The notes below the pieces were generated by a model. That model made no database searches. It had not been told where the DNA came from and was given only the letters and a program-made list of their open reading frames with translations. A stretch of 64,000 nt of DNA. Source: Methylopumilus sp026399645 (GTDB taxonomy: Bacteria > Pseudomonadota > Gammaproteobacteria > Burkholderiales > Methylophilaceae). This document shows positions 26,980 to 36,431 of this stretch, one piece after another (position 1 is the first letter of the stretch; each line of letters begins with the position of its first letter). The DNA is taken from the NCBI RefSeq assembly GCF_965184065.1, contig NZ_OZ239098.1; one strand, 5' to 3'. Position numbers and translations under genes: made by a program.

Positions 26980-27355
26980 ACTGTTTAATAAAGCCTATTG
27001 TGAGCCAGCCAAGGTAAGCCATTAATATCGACCCAACGACATGAAGCGCAATAAGGGTGAGCGAGGAAACGAGCTCATTCTTTTGCAACAACTGAAAGAT
27101 CTCAGCAGTAAATGCAGAGAATGTAGTAAGGCCTCCTAAAAAACCTATATTAATAATAAGTTTTAAATCTGGGCTAAGGTCACTAAAAAATTCAAAAGCT
27201 CCCATCGATACACCCATTAAAAAGCCACCAACAAGATTGACTGTTAATGTCCCTATTGGAAATATCGGATGAAGCGAATTTAATAATATACCTATACCCC
27301 AGCGACTCCATCCGCCTAAAGCTGCTGCAAACCCTATATACAAAAAATTTTTCAA
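26972..27355 (-). CDS. crcB: Fluoride channel protein CrcB (Fluc)
   Basis: Small membrane protein forming a dual-topology dimer that exports fluoride. The 127 residues show four hydrophobic helices, the NLVGGFLMG motif near residue 41 with the channel-lining Asn, and the hallmark GGLTTFSAFTAE at about 74-85 that binds the central sodium ion and provides the Phe box. It overlaps orn upstream by 4 bases. No fluoride riboswitch is apparent because the gene has no leader of its own. Confidence 0.94.
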   Translation of the reverse strand: MKNFLYIGFAAALGGWSRWGIGILLNSLHPIFPIGTLTVNLVGGFLMGVSMGAFEFFSDLSPDLKLIINIGFLGGLTTFSAFTAEIFQLLQKNELVSSLTLIALHVVGSILMAYLGWLTIGFIKQSI

Positions 27356-27912
27356 GATAATTTCAAGAAATGCTCGCGATAATATTTCAATTCGTCGATC
27401 GAATCATATATATCTGATAAGGCTTCATGTTTGCTTGTTTTTTTAAAGCCTTGGTAGAGTGAAGGCCTCCATCGACGAGAAAGTTCTTTAAAAACACTGA
27501 CGTCTAGATTTCTGTAATGAAAATAACTTTCTAAATTAGGCATATGCTTTGCCATAAAACGTCGATCTTGGCAGATTGAATTGCCGCACATCGGTGATTT
27601 ACTTGGTGCAATATGTTTTTTTAAAAACTCAATGGTCGCTTCTGAAGCGTAAGCCTCATCAAACGATGATTGCTTAACCCTTTCAATCAATCCTGATTTT
27701 GAGTGGGTAGATTGATTCCATGTATCCATACCATTCAATACCTCATCTGACTGATGAATAACAATGACTGGGCCTTCAGCAATGATATTTAAATGAGGAT
27801 CAGTGACTACAGTTGCGATCTCAAGCACCTTATCGGTCTCAGTATTAAGGCCACTCATTTCCATATCAAGCCAAATTAAATTATCGTCCGAAGAGCTCAT
27901 CATGATTTCCAT
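27352..27912 (-). CDS. orn: Oligoribonuclease
   Basis: DEDDh 3'-5' exonuclease that degrades dinucleotides and pGpG, completing RNA turnover. The 186 residues match Orn. Motif I is IWLDMEMSGL (Asp and Glu), motif II includes CGNSICQDRRFMAKHMPNLE in parts, and motif III is HEALSDIYDSIDELKYYREH with the His and Asp. The first ATG gives MEIMMSS before the conserved start; ATGs a few codons downstream are also possible starts. It functionally pairs with rne, which is encoded next to it. Confidence 0.95.
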   Translation of the reverse strand: MEIMMSSSDDNLIWLDMEMSGLNTETDKVLEIATVVTDPHLNIIAEGPVIVIHQSDEVLNGMDTWNQSTHSKSGLIERVKQSSFDEAYASEATIEFLKKHIAPSKSPMCGNSICQDRRFMAKHMPNLESYFHYRNLDVSVFKELSRRWRPSLYQGFKKTSKHEALSDIYDSIDELKYYREHFLKLS

Positions 27913-28000
27913 TAAAATAGTACTAATTGATTAAAACAATCTACAACGTGAGATTGTTTTCATACAGAATACTAGAATATTAACTTAATTCAGAGACATT

Positions 28001-29230
28001 ATGGACGAAATACTACGCAACGCCTTTATTGCTGTTCTTACCTTAAGTACAAGCATTCACCTATGGCTTGCGAGAAGACACATTAATTTTATATCTGATC
28101 ATAAAAATAAAGTGCCTGATGCCTTTAAAAAAAATATCACTCTTAAAGATCATCAAAAAGCTGCGCATTATGCAATCGCAAAAAGTAAATTAGGTTCAAA
28201 AGATACAATCGTTCAAGCTTCCTTACTTATTCTCTTTACTTTGGGTGGATTGATTAGTGGAATCTCTCATCTTTTTGATTCAATCACATCACCTCTCTTA
28301 AAAGATATTGCATTAATCATAAGCGTCATGTTTTTAAGTAGTCTCATTGATCTGCCTTTTAATTATTACAAAACATTTAAGATTGATGAAGCGTTTGGTT
28401 TTAATCGCATGACAAAGAAACTATTTTTTTCAGATCTATATAAACAGATGATTTTAGGTTTATGTCTTGGCTTACCTATTCTATTTGTTGCATTGTGGAT
28501 GCTACAAAATGCGGGGGCATATTGGTGGTTTTATCTATGGGCAGTTTGGAGTTTATTTAATCTTTTAATTCTTGCAATTTACCCTACTTGGATTGCTCCT
28601 TTTTTTAATAAATTCTTACCTTTAAAAGATAAAACTTTAAAAACTAAGATTATTGCGCTATTGAAAAAATGTGGTTTTAAATCTCAAGGATTATTCGTAA
28701 TGGATGGTTCTGCAAGAAGCAACCATGGCAATGCTTACTTCACAGGCTTTGGTAAAAATAAACGTATCGTATTTTTTGATACGCTTTTAGAGCGTCTTAA
28801 TCATAACGAAATCGAAGCCGTCCTAGCTCATGAGCTAGGCCATTTTCATCATAATCATGTTAAAAAAAGAATTGTCATGATGTTCCTAGTAAGTTTTATT
28901 GGCCTTGCTATTTTAGGATATTTAAAAGATCAATTATGGTTTTATAATGCGTTAGGTATTGTTGAACCTACAAATGGCAGCGCCTTGCTTCTTTTTATGT
29001 TGGTTGGCCCTACTTTCATTTTTTTCATAAGACCTATCATGGCATTCTATTCAAGACAAAATGAGTTTGAAGCTGATCGTTATGCTAAAACACACTCAAG
29101 TGCCAAGTATCTTAAAGAGTCGCTCGTTAAACTTTACCGAGATAATGCATCTACTTTAACGCCTGATCCTTTATATTCTGCATTTTATGACTCTCACCCT
29201 CCTGCGTTACAGCGTATCGCAAGACTTTAA
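28001..29230 (+). CDS. M48-family membrane metalloprotease (Ste24/CAAX-protease type)
   Basis: A 409-residue membrane protein with an N-terminal Peptidase_M48_N helical region (several hydrophobic segments between residues 5 and 200) and a C-terminal M48 zinc protease domain. The zinc site HELGH lies at 277-281 and the third ligand region is NEFEADRYA about 75 residues later. Bacterial members probably degrade misfolded membrane proteins; there is no evidence of prenylated substrates. It is divergent from orn and followed 74 bases later by queD. Confidence 0.92.
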   Translation: MDEILRNAFIAVLTLSTSIHLWLARRHINFISDHKNKVPDAFKKNITLKDHQKAAHYAIAKSKLGSKDTIVQASLLILFTLGGLISGISHLFDSITSPLLKDIALIISVMFLSSLIDLPFNYYKTFKIDEAFGFNRMTKKLFFSDLYKQMILGLCLGLPILFVALWMLQNAGAYWWFYLWAVWSLFNLLILAIYPTWIAPFFNKFLPLKDKTLKTKIIALLKKCGFKSQGLFVMDGSARSNHGNAYFTGFGKNKRIVFFDTLLERLNHNEIEAVLAHELGHFHHNHVKKRIVMMFLVSFIGLAILGYLKDQLWFYNALGIVEPTNGSALLLFMLVGPTFIFFIRPIMAFYSRQNEFEADRYAKTHSSAKYLKESLVKLYRDNASTLTPDPLYSAFYDSHPPALQRIARL

Positions 29231-29304
29231 AATTTCAAGAAAGCTTTTTTACCATTAACCAATGGTAAAATATCAGCTACTTATATGGCATAGCGCTAAT
29301 AAAT

Positions 29305-29742
29305 ATGGACATTACAACTCGCCTAGAATTTGATGCAGGGCATCGCATACCGAATCATAAAAGTAACTGTAAAAATTTACATGGTCACCGTTATGCAATT
29401 GAGGTCACGGTAACGGGCCCCATTCATGACGACAGAAAAAGTTCAGATTTTGGGATGGTGATTGATTTTTCTGATGTAAAGCAAATCATTAAGGATTTAG
29501 TAGTTGAGCCTTGGGATCATGCATTCATTGTTTATCAAGACGATAAAGACATTGTGAATTTTTTAAATACACTACCGAATCATAAAACCGTGATATTTCC
29601 AGTTGTACCAACAGCAGAAAATATGGCATCAGAAGCTCACCGAATTTTAAATAGTGAATTTAATAAACGCTTTAATGGCCAACTTAAAATAAAACAAATT
29701 CGTATGTATGAAACACCCAACAGCTGGGCTGACGCTCTATAA
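29305..29742 (+). CDS. queD: 6-carboxytetrahydropterin synthase QueD
   Basis: Converts 7,8-dihydroneopterin triphosphate to 6-carboxy-5,6,7,8-tetrahydropterin, the first committed step of queuosine synthesis. The 145 residues include zinc and catalytic residues: FDAGHRIPNHKSNCKNLHGHRY (in parts) provides one His, the Cys and the HGH pair, VIDFSDVK the switch Asp, WDHAF another His, and PTAENMASEAHRIL the Glu. The PTPS-fold relative FolX/PtpS is unlikely given the CxxxHGH motif. It converges on dnaQ. Confidence 0.93.
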   Translation: MDITTRLEFDAGHRIPNHKSNCKNLHGHRYAIEVTVTGPIHDDRKSSDFGMVIDFSDVKQIIKDLVVEPWDHAFIVYQDDKDIVNFLNTLPNHKTVIFPVVPTAENMASEAHRILNSEFNKRFNGQLKIKQIRMYETPNSWADAL

Positions 29743-29748
29743 CATGGA

Positions 29749-30429
29749 TTACCAAATAAGCTTTTTTTCGCCCTTCATTTTATTTAAGTAATCTTCATGA
29801 CTTTTAAGTTCTTCGTCGTTTGCTTTAACGACGAAAAGATTAGCTGGCCGATGAGTATTTTTTTCTCCTGCAATATCTGATCCGCTATATTGAAAATCAA
29901 TCATTAAATCTTCTTGTCCACGGGTCATAGCAAGGTAAACTTCAGCTAAAAGTTGCGCATCTAGTAAGGCGCCATGAAGACTTCTTTGCGAATTATCTAT
30001 ATTATAAAAACGACATAATGCATCTAAGCTATTCCGCTGCCCTGGCCTCATGTCCTTTGCCATTTTTAATGTATCAATAATATTGTCCACCACACCTTCA
30101 ATAGGCGGTCTTTCGATCAACCCTAGCTCCATATTAATAAAACCTACATCAAATGGTGCATTATGAATAATCAGGGTTGTATCTTTTATGAACTCAATAA
30201 AATCAGAAGCAATTTCTGTAAATTTTGGCTTATCTTGCAAAAAATCTAGAGTAATACCATGAACCTCTTGCGCTGCAGGATCTATTTCTCTATCTGGATT
30301 TAAATAGAAATGAAAAGAGTTGCTTGTAGGGCGGCGGTTTACAATTTCAACCGCAGCAATCTCAATAATTCGATGACCTTGATTCGCATATAAGCCAGTT
30401 GTTTCTGTGTCTAAAAAAATATGTCTCAC
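29749..30429 (-). CDS. dnaQ: DNA polymerase III epsilon subunit (proofreading exonuclease)
   Basis: 3'-5' proofreading exonuclease of the replicative polymerase. Exo I is FLDTETTGL with D7 and E9, Exo II is LIIHNAPFDVGFIN, and Exo III is SLHGALLDAQLLAEVYLAM, giving the DEDDh set. The 226 residues end in a tail that would hold the alpha-subunit-binding segment. It overlaps rnhA by one base. The order dnaQ-rnhA-yafS-gloB-mltD matches E. coli, although there dnaQ and rnhA diverge while here they are co-directional. Confidence 0.96.
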   Translation of the reverse strand: MRHIFLDTETTGLYANQGHRIIEIAAVEIVNRRPTSNSFHFYLNPDREIDPAAQEVHGITLDFLQDKPKFTEIASDFIEFIKDTTLIIHNAPFDVGFINMELGLIERPPIEGVVDNIIDTLKMAKDMRPGQRNSLDALCRFYNIDNSQRSLHGALLDAQLLAEVYLAMTRGQEDLMIDFQYSGSDIAGEKNTHRPANLFVVKANDEELKSHEDYLNKMKGEKKLIW

Positions 30430-30875
30430 TACAGTCCCTTTAATAAGTTATCAACACCTTGATTTGCAAGTTGATCAGCTTTTTCATTGCCATCATCTCC
30501 GGAATGGCCCTTGACCCAAAGCCACTCAATAGCGTGACCAGAAGCTAGTTCATCGAGTCTTTGCCATAAGTCTACATTCTTAATAATTTTCTTACTGCTA
30601 TTTTTCCAGTGATTACGTTTCCATGAGTGAATCCACTCGGTAATACCTTTTTGCACATAAGTTGAATCGGTATATATTTTAATTTCTGATGTCTGTTTGA
30701 TGATTTCAAGCGCCTTAATTACAGCCAATAATTCCATGCGATTATTTGTAGTATTTTTTTCACCACCACAAATAGATTTCTCATTAGCTCCTGATATTAA
30801 TAAAGCGCCCCACCCACCATCTCCTGGATTCCCTCTGCATGCTCCGTCAGTATAGATAGTGATTGAAGACTTCAC
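30429..30875 (-). CDS. rnhA: Ribonuclease HI
   Basis: Cleaves the RNA strand of RNA-DNA hybrids, removing primers and R-loops. The catalytic set lies exactly where it does in the E. coli enzyme: D10 (IYTDGACRGNPG), E48 (NRMELL), D70 (IYTDSTYV), and D134 (GNEKADQLA), with the flexible His in VKGHSGDDGN. The 148-residue length is standard and the basic handle region (IHSWKRNHWKNSSKK) is present. It overlaps the methyltransferase gene by 4 bases and dnaQ by 1, so the three form one translational unit. Confidence 0.97.
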   Translation of the reverse strand: MKSSITIYTDGACRGNPGDGGWGALLISGANEKSICGGEKNTTNNRMELLAVIKALEIIKQTSEIKIYTDSTYVQKGITEWIHSWKRNHWKNSSKKIIKNVDLWQRLDELASGHAIEWLWVKGHSGDDGNEKADQLANQGVDNLLKGL

Positions 30876-31588
30876 GGTTTAAGCCTAAAAGTTCTAGATC
30901 TTTGTGCTGAATATACCGGGGTTTTAATCAATTTCTTTTTCCATAAAGGTTGAATCGCATTCATACCATGCACCCTCTTTTGTATCACAAGAAAATAAAA
31001 ACCTCCTAACATAGGCCACCATCGATCTCCTAGTTTCTCCATAGTATGTATTTTTCTTAGCCACGATTCTTGCTGAATGGGAGGGATATAACATCCCATT
31101 TTTCCTTCAACCATTTCTAATCCCACGATAGGAAGCCACTCTTTAATTTTACTAAGTGATATAAATTTTGTATTCCAAGGGTAATCAATATCAAAACTTA
31201 AAAGTCTTTTTATCCCCCATAAGCTTACTGGATTAAATCCTGTGATGATGAGACGACCTTCAGGCATAAGAACCCGATGGATCTCTTTAAGTAATTCGTA
31301 AGGCTCGATCATTTGCTCTAATATATGTGGAGCGATAAGCAAATCTACCGAGGCTTCATCAAAAGGTAGCGCTTCGTTTGAGGTCATTAAATCAGGATGA
31401 TTTGAGTTTAATGAAAACTTATTTTGAATGCGTGACTGATCTAAAAAATCAATATCGAAATTACCCATTTGAATCGCATAGAATCCAAACGTATCCACGA
31501 CAACAGGATTTATATAATCATATTCTAACGTAAGTAAATATTGGCCTAAAGGGCTTTTAAACCATTCTAGTGGTGAAATTTTAGGCAT
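30872..31588 (-). CDS. SAM-dependent methyltransferase-like protein, YafS type
   Basis: A class I methyltransferase-like protein of 238 residues. The later motifs are clear: ALPFDEASVDLLIAPHILEQM (motifs II-III region) and IHRVLMPEGRLIITGFNPVSLWG (post-motif segment), as in Methyltransf_11. Motif I is weak: where a GxGxG loop is expected there is VVVDTFGFYAIQMGNF. The same is true of E. coli YafS-like proteins, which occupy the identical place between gloB and rnhA. The substrate is unknown. It is the first gene of the yafS-rnhA-dnaQ unit and divergent from gloB. Confidence 0.82.
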   Translation of the reverse strand: MPKISPLEWFKSPLGQYLLTLEYDYINPVVVDTFGFYAIQMGNFDIDFLDQSRIQNKFSLNSNHPDLMTSNEALPFDEASVDLLIAPHILEQMIEPYELLKEIHRVLMPEGRLIITGFNPVSLWGIKRLLSFDIDYPWNTKFISLSKIKEWLPIVGLEMVEGKMGCYIPPIQQESWLRKIHTMEKLGDRWWPMLGGFYFLVIQKRVHGMNAIQPLWKKKLIKTPVYSAQRSRTFRLKP

Positions 31589-31631
31589 AAAAATATCTTA
31601 TAATGATCGAAATACTTTACTATGAATACAA

Positions 31632-32357
31632 ATGACAGGCTACAAAGAAAATCAATTAATTCACATCGATCCTATTGAAGCCTTTCAAGATAATTATATT
31701 TGGTTAATTCATAACGATCAAAATAGTATAATTGTTGACCCAGGCGACGCTGGGCCAGTCATAAATGCACTAGAAAGAAAAAATCTTAATCTAGTCGCCA
31801 TCTTAATCACCCACCACCATGCCGATCATATTGGCGGGGTTATGGCGCTTCAAGAGAAATACCCTCATATAAAGATCTTTGCGCCACAAAAAGATAAATA
31901 CGAATTTGTCAATATAAGCCTCAAAAATGGGGACGAAATTAATATTCCAGAGCTTCAAATAAACTATAAAATAATTGAAATTCCAGGGCATACCCAAGGT
32001 CATATCGCATATTACGATATGAAAAACCTTTTCTGCGGCGATACGCTTTTTGCCTGCGGTTGCGGCAAAATATTTGATGGAACCCATGAGCAAATGTACA
32101 ACTCGTTAAAAAAAATTAGCGCCCTACCTAAGGATACAAAAATCTATTGCGCTCACGAATATACTAAAAAAAATATTGCATTTGCCTTATCGCTTGCTCC
32201 AGATGATATAAATCTAAAGTTAAGAAAAGAATCTCTATCTAATGTAACAAATACCATTCCATCCTCACTCGAGGAAGAATTAAAAACCAATCCTTTTTTA
32301 AAATGTACTTCATTAGAAGCATTTAAAAGTCTTAGAGACCTTAAAGATCAGTATTAA
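31632..32357 (+). CDS. gloB: Hydroxyacylglutathione hydrolase (glyoxalase II)
   Basis: Hydrolyses S-lactoylglutathione to lactate and glutathione in methylglyoxal detoxification. A metallo-beta-lactamase fold enzyme of 241 residues with the binuclear metal motif THHHADHIGG, a second ligand in IPGHTQGHIAYY, the bridging Asp in FCGDTLFACGCGKIFDG, and YCAHEYTKKNIAFAL. The start ATG at 31632 gives the usual N-terminus. The stop codon of gloB overlaps the mltD ATG by one base, matching the conserved pairing of these genes. Confidence 0.95.
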   Translation: MTGYKENQLIHIDPIEAFQDNYIWLIHNDQNSIIVDPGDAGPVINALERKNLNLVAILITHHHADHIGGVMALQEKYPHIKIFAPQKDKYEFVNISLKNGDEINIPELQINYKIIEIPGHTQGHIAYYDMKNLFCGDTLFACGCGKIFDGTHEQMYNSLKKISALPKDTKIYCAHEYTKKNIAFALSLAPDDINLKLRKESLSNVTNTIPSSLEEELKTNPFLKCTSLEAFKSLRDLKDQY

Positions 32358-33763
32358 TGACATCGCCATTTAAATATGTCTTACTTTTTATTTGCATTTC
32401 AGTATCAATGATGCCAAGGGCTTTTGCTGAGAAAAATATTCTAGGAGAGGAAATTAGTATTCTAGATATCGATGCACTTGATCAAGAAATTAATAAGCTT
32501 AATTCATTAAACTTAAACTCAACCGCCTCGCCTAGCAAAACTCAAAATTACCAAGCCAATAAAGCTGAAATAAATCTGTGGCAACGTATTTATTCTAGAT
32601 ATGACATTAAGAATGAAAATAATTCAAGATCTAAGAAATATGAAGATTGGTATTCCGCTCGACCTGAGTATGTAGAAAGGATGATGGATCGAAGTCAGAA
32701 ATACCTTTTTTATGTTGTAGGTGAGGTAGAAAAAAGAGGCATGCCATCGGAAATAGCTCTTCTTCCTATGATTGAAAGCGCTTATAACCCTATCGCAAAC
32801 TCAAGGAGCAAAGCTGTAGGTATATGGCAGTTTATTCCCTCCACAGGTAGGCTTTACGGTTTGAAACAAGACTGGTGGCATGATAAAAGACGTAATGTGG
32901 TGGAAGCGACAAATGCAGCACTTGATTATCTTCAAAGGCTTCATACATTATTTGGCTCATGGGATCTTGCTTTGGCTGCTTATAATGCTGGTGAAGGTAC
33001 TGTCGGTCGCGCTATAGCTAAAAATAGAGCGAAAGGCCTGCCAACGGATTATGCAAACCTAAAACTTCCGCGTGAGACGAAAGATTATGTGCCGAAGCTA
33101 CAAGCTATTAAAAATATTGTTTCAAACCCGACTCAATACGGACTTTATATAGATCCAATACCGAATAAACCTTACTTTACATCTGTGGAAGCCCCTGCCG
33201 TGATTGATGCAGATCTTGCTGCGAATCTTGCTGAAATTTCTTATGATGAATTTTTACTTTTAAATGCTGAACATAGAAGACCTCTTATTAGAACAAATGA
33301 TAAAACACAACGACTTATTTTGCCAATAAATGCAGCTGATACATTTGTAAAAAATCTTAGTCAAAATGAAAAACCTTTAGTGTCCTGGAATATATACCAA
33401 CCAAAACATAATGAAAAAATTAGAGCGATTGCAAATAAATTCGACATGCAAGAAAGTGATCTCATAAAAGCTAATGATCTGAATCCTCAAAAAGCAATCA
33501 AGACCTCTACCATGATGTTAGTAGCCAAAAAAGAAGGTACAGAGTCTAATGCAGATCAAAATATTGATGAGTCAAAAATTCAAAATGATAAAAAGTCTGA
33601 AGACCCTGTAAAACCGAACAAACACAAGGTAAAATCGGGTGATACACTTAATAAAATTGCTAAAAAATATGGAATAGCTATTGATGAATTAAAGGATATG
33701 AATCAAATGACTTCCACAGACATTCAAATCGGAACAATACTTCAACTTCAAAGAAATAATTAA
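32357..33763 (+). CDS. mltD: Membrane-bound lytic murein transglycosylase D
   Basis: Cleaves the glycan strands of peptidoglycan with formation of 1,6-anhydro-MurNAc. After a signal peptide (residues 1-24, no clear lipobox cysteine) there is an SLT domain at about 110-240 with the catalytic Glu in LPMIESAYNPIANS, the GIWQFIPSTGRLYGL block and LALAAYNAGEGTVGRA. Two LysM modules follow: a degenerate one near residues 345-395 and a good one at the C-terminus (HKVKSGDTLNKIAKKYGI). E. coli MltD has a similar SLT-plus-LysM layout. Confidence 0.94.
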   Translation: MTSPFKYVLLFICISVSMMPRAFAEKNILGEEISILDIDALDQEINKLNSLNLNSTASPSKTQNYQANKAEINLWQRIYSRYDIKNENNSRSKKYEDWYSARPEYVERMMDRSQKYLFYVVGEVEKRGMPSEIALLPMIESAYNPIANSRSKAVGIWQFIPSTGRLYGLKQDWWHDKRRNVVEATNAALDYLQRLHTLFGSWDLALAAYNAGEGTVGRAIAKNRAKGLPTDYANLKLPRETKDYVPKLQAIKNIVSNPTQYGLYIDPIPNKPYFTSVEAPAVIDADLAANLAEISYDEFLLLNAEHRRPLIRTNDKTQRLILPINAADTFVKNLSQNEKPLVSWNIYQPKHNEKIRAIANKFDMQESDLIKANDLNPQKAIKTSTMMLVAKKEGTESNADQNIDESKIQNDKKSEDPVKPNKHKVKSGDTLNKIAKKYGIAIDELKDMNQMTSTDIQIGTILQLQRNN

Positions 33764-33775
33764 CTTATAAAACTT

Positions 33776-35410
33776 ATGTATTTCAAATCTACACTCATCT
33801 TCTTTTTTTTGTTTAACTTAACTTCGTGTAGCGACAAAAAAGAAATCGCTTACAACTATGATGGCACTTTTAGTAGTGAAAAAGGTGGCACACTAATCGA
33901 TGCAATGTCTGGTGAGCCAAGCAATCTCATTTCGATGATTGCTGGAGATTCAGCATCATCAGCAATCTCAGGAAATATTTTTAATAAACTGATTAAATAT
34001 GATAAAAATTTAGAGCTAGCTCCTGAAATAGCAGAAAAATGGACAATTTCAAGCGACCAAAAAACAATTACTTTTCATTTAAAGAAGGATCTTAAATGGT
34101 CTGATGGTCATAATTTAACAAGTGAGGATGTCCTTTTCACATGGAAACTTGTTACCGACGACAAAACGAGAACTCCCTATGGCTCTGATTACAAACTCGT
34201 AGATAAGGCTGAAGTTCCAGATCCTCATACATTCAGAGTCGTATATAAAAAAGCATATGCACCAGCCCTAGACAGCTGGGCGACCCTTCAAATTCTTCCG
34301 AAACATATCTTGAAAGACGAAGATATTAATCGCACTTTTTTCTCAAGAAAACCTGTTGGCTCAAGTTATTATAAATTAGCCCAATGGGTTAATGGTGAAA
34401 AATTAACTCTGGAAGCTAGCCCTTCTTCAGTCATGGGCGAACCTAATATAAGCAACTTAACTTCACGCTTCATTCCTGATACATCGTCTCAATTTTTAGA
34501 ACTGATCGCTGATAATATTGACCTCATGAATATTAATCCTATTCAATTTGCACGTGTTATTCCTTCCAGACCAGATCTAAAAAATAAATTAGCACTATAT
34601 AAAGAGCTTGGAAATAGTTACACCTATCTTGGCTTTAATTCAAAACATCTCCCATTTAATGATATTAAAGTAAGGCAAGCGATTAACTACGCAATTGATA
34701 AACAGGAGATTATTGATGGTGTACTTTTAGGATTAGGAGAACCCGTCGCATCCCCATATAAACCTGGGACTCGATGGAGCGATCAAAAACTTCATCCCTA
34801 CCCTTACGATAAAAATAAGGCACTTAATTTACTTCGTGAGGCAGGTTTTAATGACACTAATCAAGATGGTATTTTAGAAAAAGATGGAAAACCTTTCTCA
34901 TTTGAGATTCTCACGAATCAAAATAAACAAAGAGAAATGACCGCAGTCCTTATTCAAAGAAGGCTTAAAGATGTAGGTATTGATGTAAAAATTCGAGTGA
35001 TTGAATGGGCAAGCTTTGTAAATCAATTTATTAAAACTGGTGATTTTGATGCTGTCATTCTTGGCTGGAGTTTATCGCTTGATCCTGATCAATATAATAT
35101 TTGGCATTCGTCACAACAAAAACCTGGTCAATTTAATTTCATTGGATACAACAATAAAGAAGTCGATCAATTGCTTGAAGAAGGTCGTACCGAATTAAAT
35201 CCTGACAAACGAGAAAAAATATATCATGCTTTTTCAAAAATCCTATTAAGCGATAGTCCTGTGATTTATTTGTATGCTGGATATGGTCTCACCGCTATGA
35301 GTAAGCGTATCAAAGGAGTTGAGTCCCCTACGCCGCCTGCTGGAATTGCGCATAATTCATATGAATGGTTTATTCCCTCTACAGTCAGAAGAAATGAAAT
35401 AGCTCAATAA
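33776..35410 (+). CDS. Peptide ABC transporter substrate-binding lipoprotein (SBP_bac_5)
   Basis: Periplasmic binding component of an oligopeptide/dipeptide-type importer. The N-terminus FFFLFNLTSCSDKK carries a lipobox with acylated Cys, so it is membrane-anchored. Family blocks include AEKWTISSDQKTITFHLKKD, LKWSDGHNLTSEDVLFTWK, and INYAIDKQEIIDGVLLGLGE; the 544-residue length is typical. It is followed at once by two permease genes and then fabI. The arrangement resembles sapABC next to fabI in E. coli, but the ligand cannot be told from sequence. Confidence 0.93.
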   Translation: MYFKSTLIFFFLFNLTSCSDKKEIAYNYDGTFSSEKGGTLIDAMSGEPSNLISMIAGDSASSAISGNIFNKLIKYDKNLELAPEIAEKWTISSDQKTITFHLKKDLKWSDGHNLTSEDVLFTWKLVTDDKTRTPYGSDYKLVDKAEVPDPHTFRVVYKKAYAPALDSWATLQILPKHILKDEDINRTFFSRKPVGSSYYKLAQWVNGEKLTLEASPSSVMGEPNISNLTSRFIPDTSSQFLELIADNIDLMNINPIQFARVIPSRPDLKNKLALYKELGNSYTYLGFNSKHLPFNDIKVRQAINYAIDKQEIIDGVLLGLGEPVASPYKPGTRWSDQKLHPYPYDKNKALNLLREAGFNDTNQDGILEKDGKPFSFEILTNQNKQREMTAVLIQRRLKDVGIDVKIRVIEWASFVNQFIKTGDFDAVILGWSLSLDPDQYNIWHSSQQKPGQFNFIGYNNKEVDQLLEEGRTELNPDKREKIYHAFSKILLSDSPVIYLYAGYGLTAMSKRIKGVESPTPPAGIAHNSYEWFIPSTVRRNEIAQ

Positions 35411-35411
35411 A

Positions 35412-36431
35412 ATGCTTAACTATTTAATTAAACGTTTGTTATGGATGATCCCAATGCTCATTGGTATTAGTCTTATTTCTTTTTTTATTATGCACCTTGC
35501 ACCGGGTGACATTACCGCATCAGAATCAGCCTTCAATCCAAAAGCATCTGAAGAGTCACGTCAAAAACTAAGGGCGCTTTATAATTTAGATAAACCCCTG
35601 GTTACGCAATATAGTTTATGGTTAAAACGGATTGTAAAATTAGATTTTGGTAATTCATTTGCTTCGCATCAGCGTCCTGTTTTATGGGAAACAAAAGATG
35701 ATAAAGGCAATATCACTAAAGGTATGATTCAAGATGCTCTACCTATAACCCTGATGATTAATTTGATAGGGTTACTTATTATTTTTGTGCTTTCAATATT
35801 TCTTGGCGTTGTTTCGGCAGTCAATCAAAATCGATGGCCAGACCGACTCATTACCATAATTGTATTCATAGGCTTCGCGGTACCTGGATTTTGGTTAGCA
35901 CTTTTATTAATGTATTGGACTGGGGTCACTCATTCTTGGCTCCCTATTTCAGGCTTACATAGCGTAGGGTATGAAAAGATGGGGCTAATGGCTCAATACC
36001 TAGATTTAATTAAGCATCTAATATTACCAGTCTTTGTTTCAAGTTTAGGCGGCCTCGCAAGCATTTCACTTTACGTCAGAAATGGAATGTTAGATGTACT
36101 TCAACAAGAGTTTATTACAACAGCGCGCGCAAAAGGACTCACAGAAAATAAAGTAGTTTATGGCCATGCATTAAGAAATACATTATTACCTCTCATCACT
36201 ATAGTAGGCTTATCTATTCCAGGCTTGATTGGTGGCTCTGTTATTGGAGAGTCAATTTTTGCAATTTCTGGCATGGGTAAATTATTTTTTGACGCTGTAT
36301 TAATGAGAGATTTTCCAGTGGTAATGGGAATCCTTACGATCGGATCTGTCTTAACGTTGTTTGGAAATTTAATCGCGGACATTGGATATGCTTGGGCCGA
36401 TCCAAGAATTAGGCGAGGTATTACAAATTGA
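35412..36431 (+). CDS. Peptide ABC transporter permease (DppB/OppB/SapB type)
   Basis: Inner-membrane permease of 339 residues with about six transmembrane helices. The N-terminal signature LIKRLLWMIPMLIGISLISFF and MHLAPGD are typical of the DppB family, and the EAA loop that docks the ATPase is seen as FITTARAKGLTENKVVYGHALRN (in parts). It starts 1 base after the stop of the binding-protein gene and overlaps the next permease gene by 4 bases. Its ATPases are not encoded nearby. Confidence 0.93.
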   Translation: MLNYLIKRLLWMIPMLIGISLISFFIMHLAPGDITASESAFNPKASEESRQKLRALYNLDKPLVTQYSLWLKRIVKLDFGNSFASHQRPVLWETKDDKGNITKGMIQDALPITLMINLIGLLIIFVLSIFLGVVSAVNQNRWPDRLITIIVFIGFAVPGFWLALLLMYWTGVTHSWLPISGLHSVGYEKMGLMAQYLDLIKHLILPVFVSSLGGLASISLYVRNGMLDVLQQEFITTARAKGLTENKVVYGHALRNTLLPLITIVGLSIPGLIGGSVIGESIFAISGMGKLFFDAVLMRDFPVVMGILTIGSVLTLFGNLIADIGYAWADPRIRRGITN

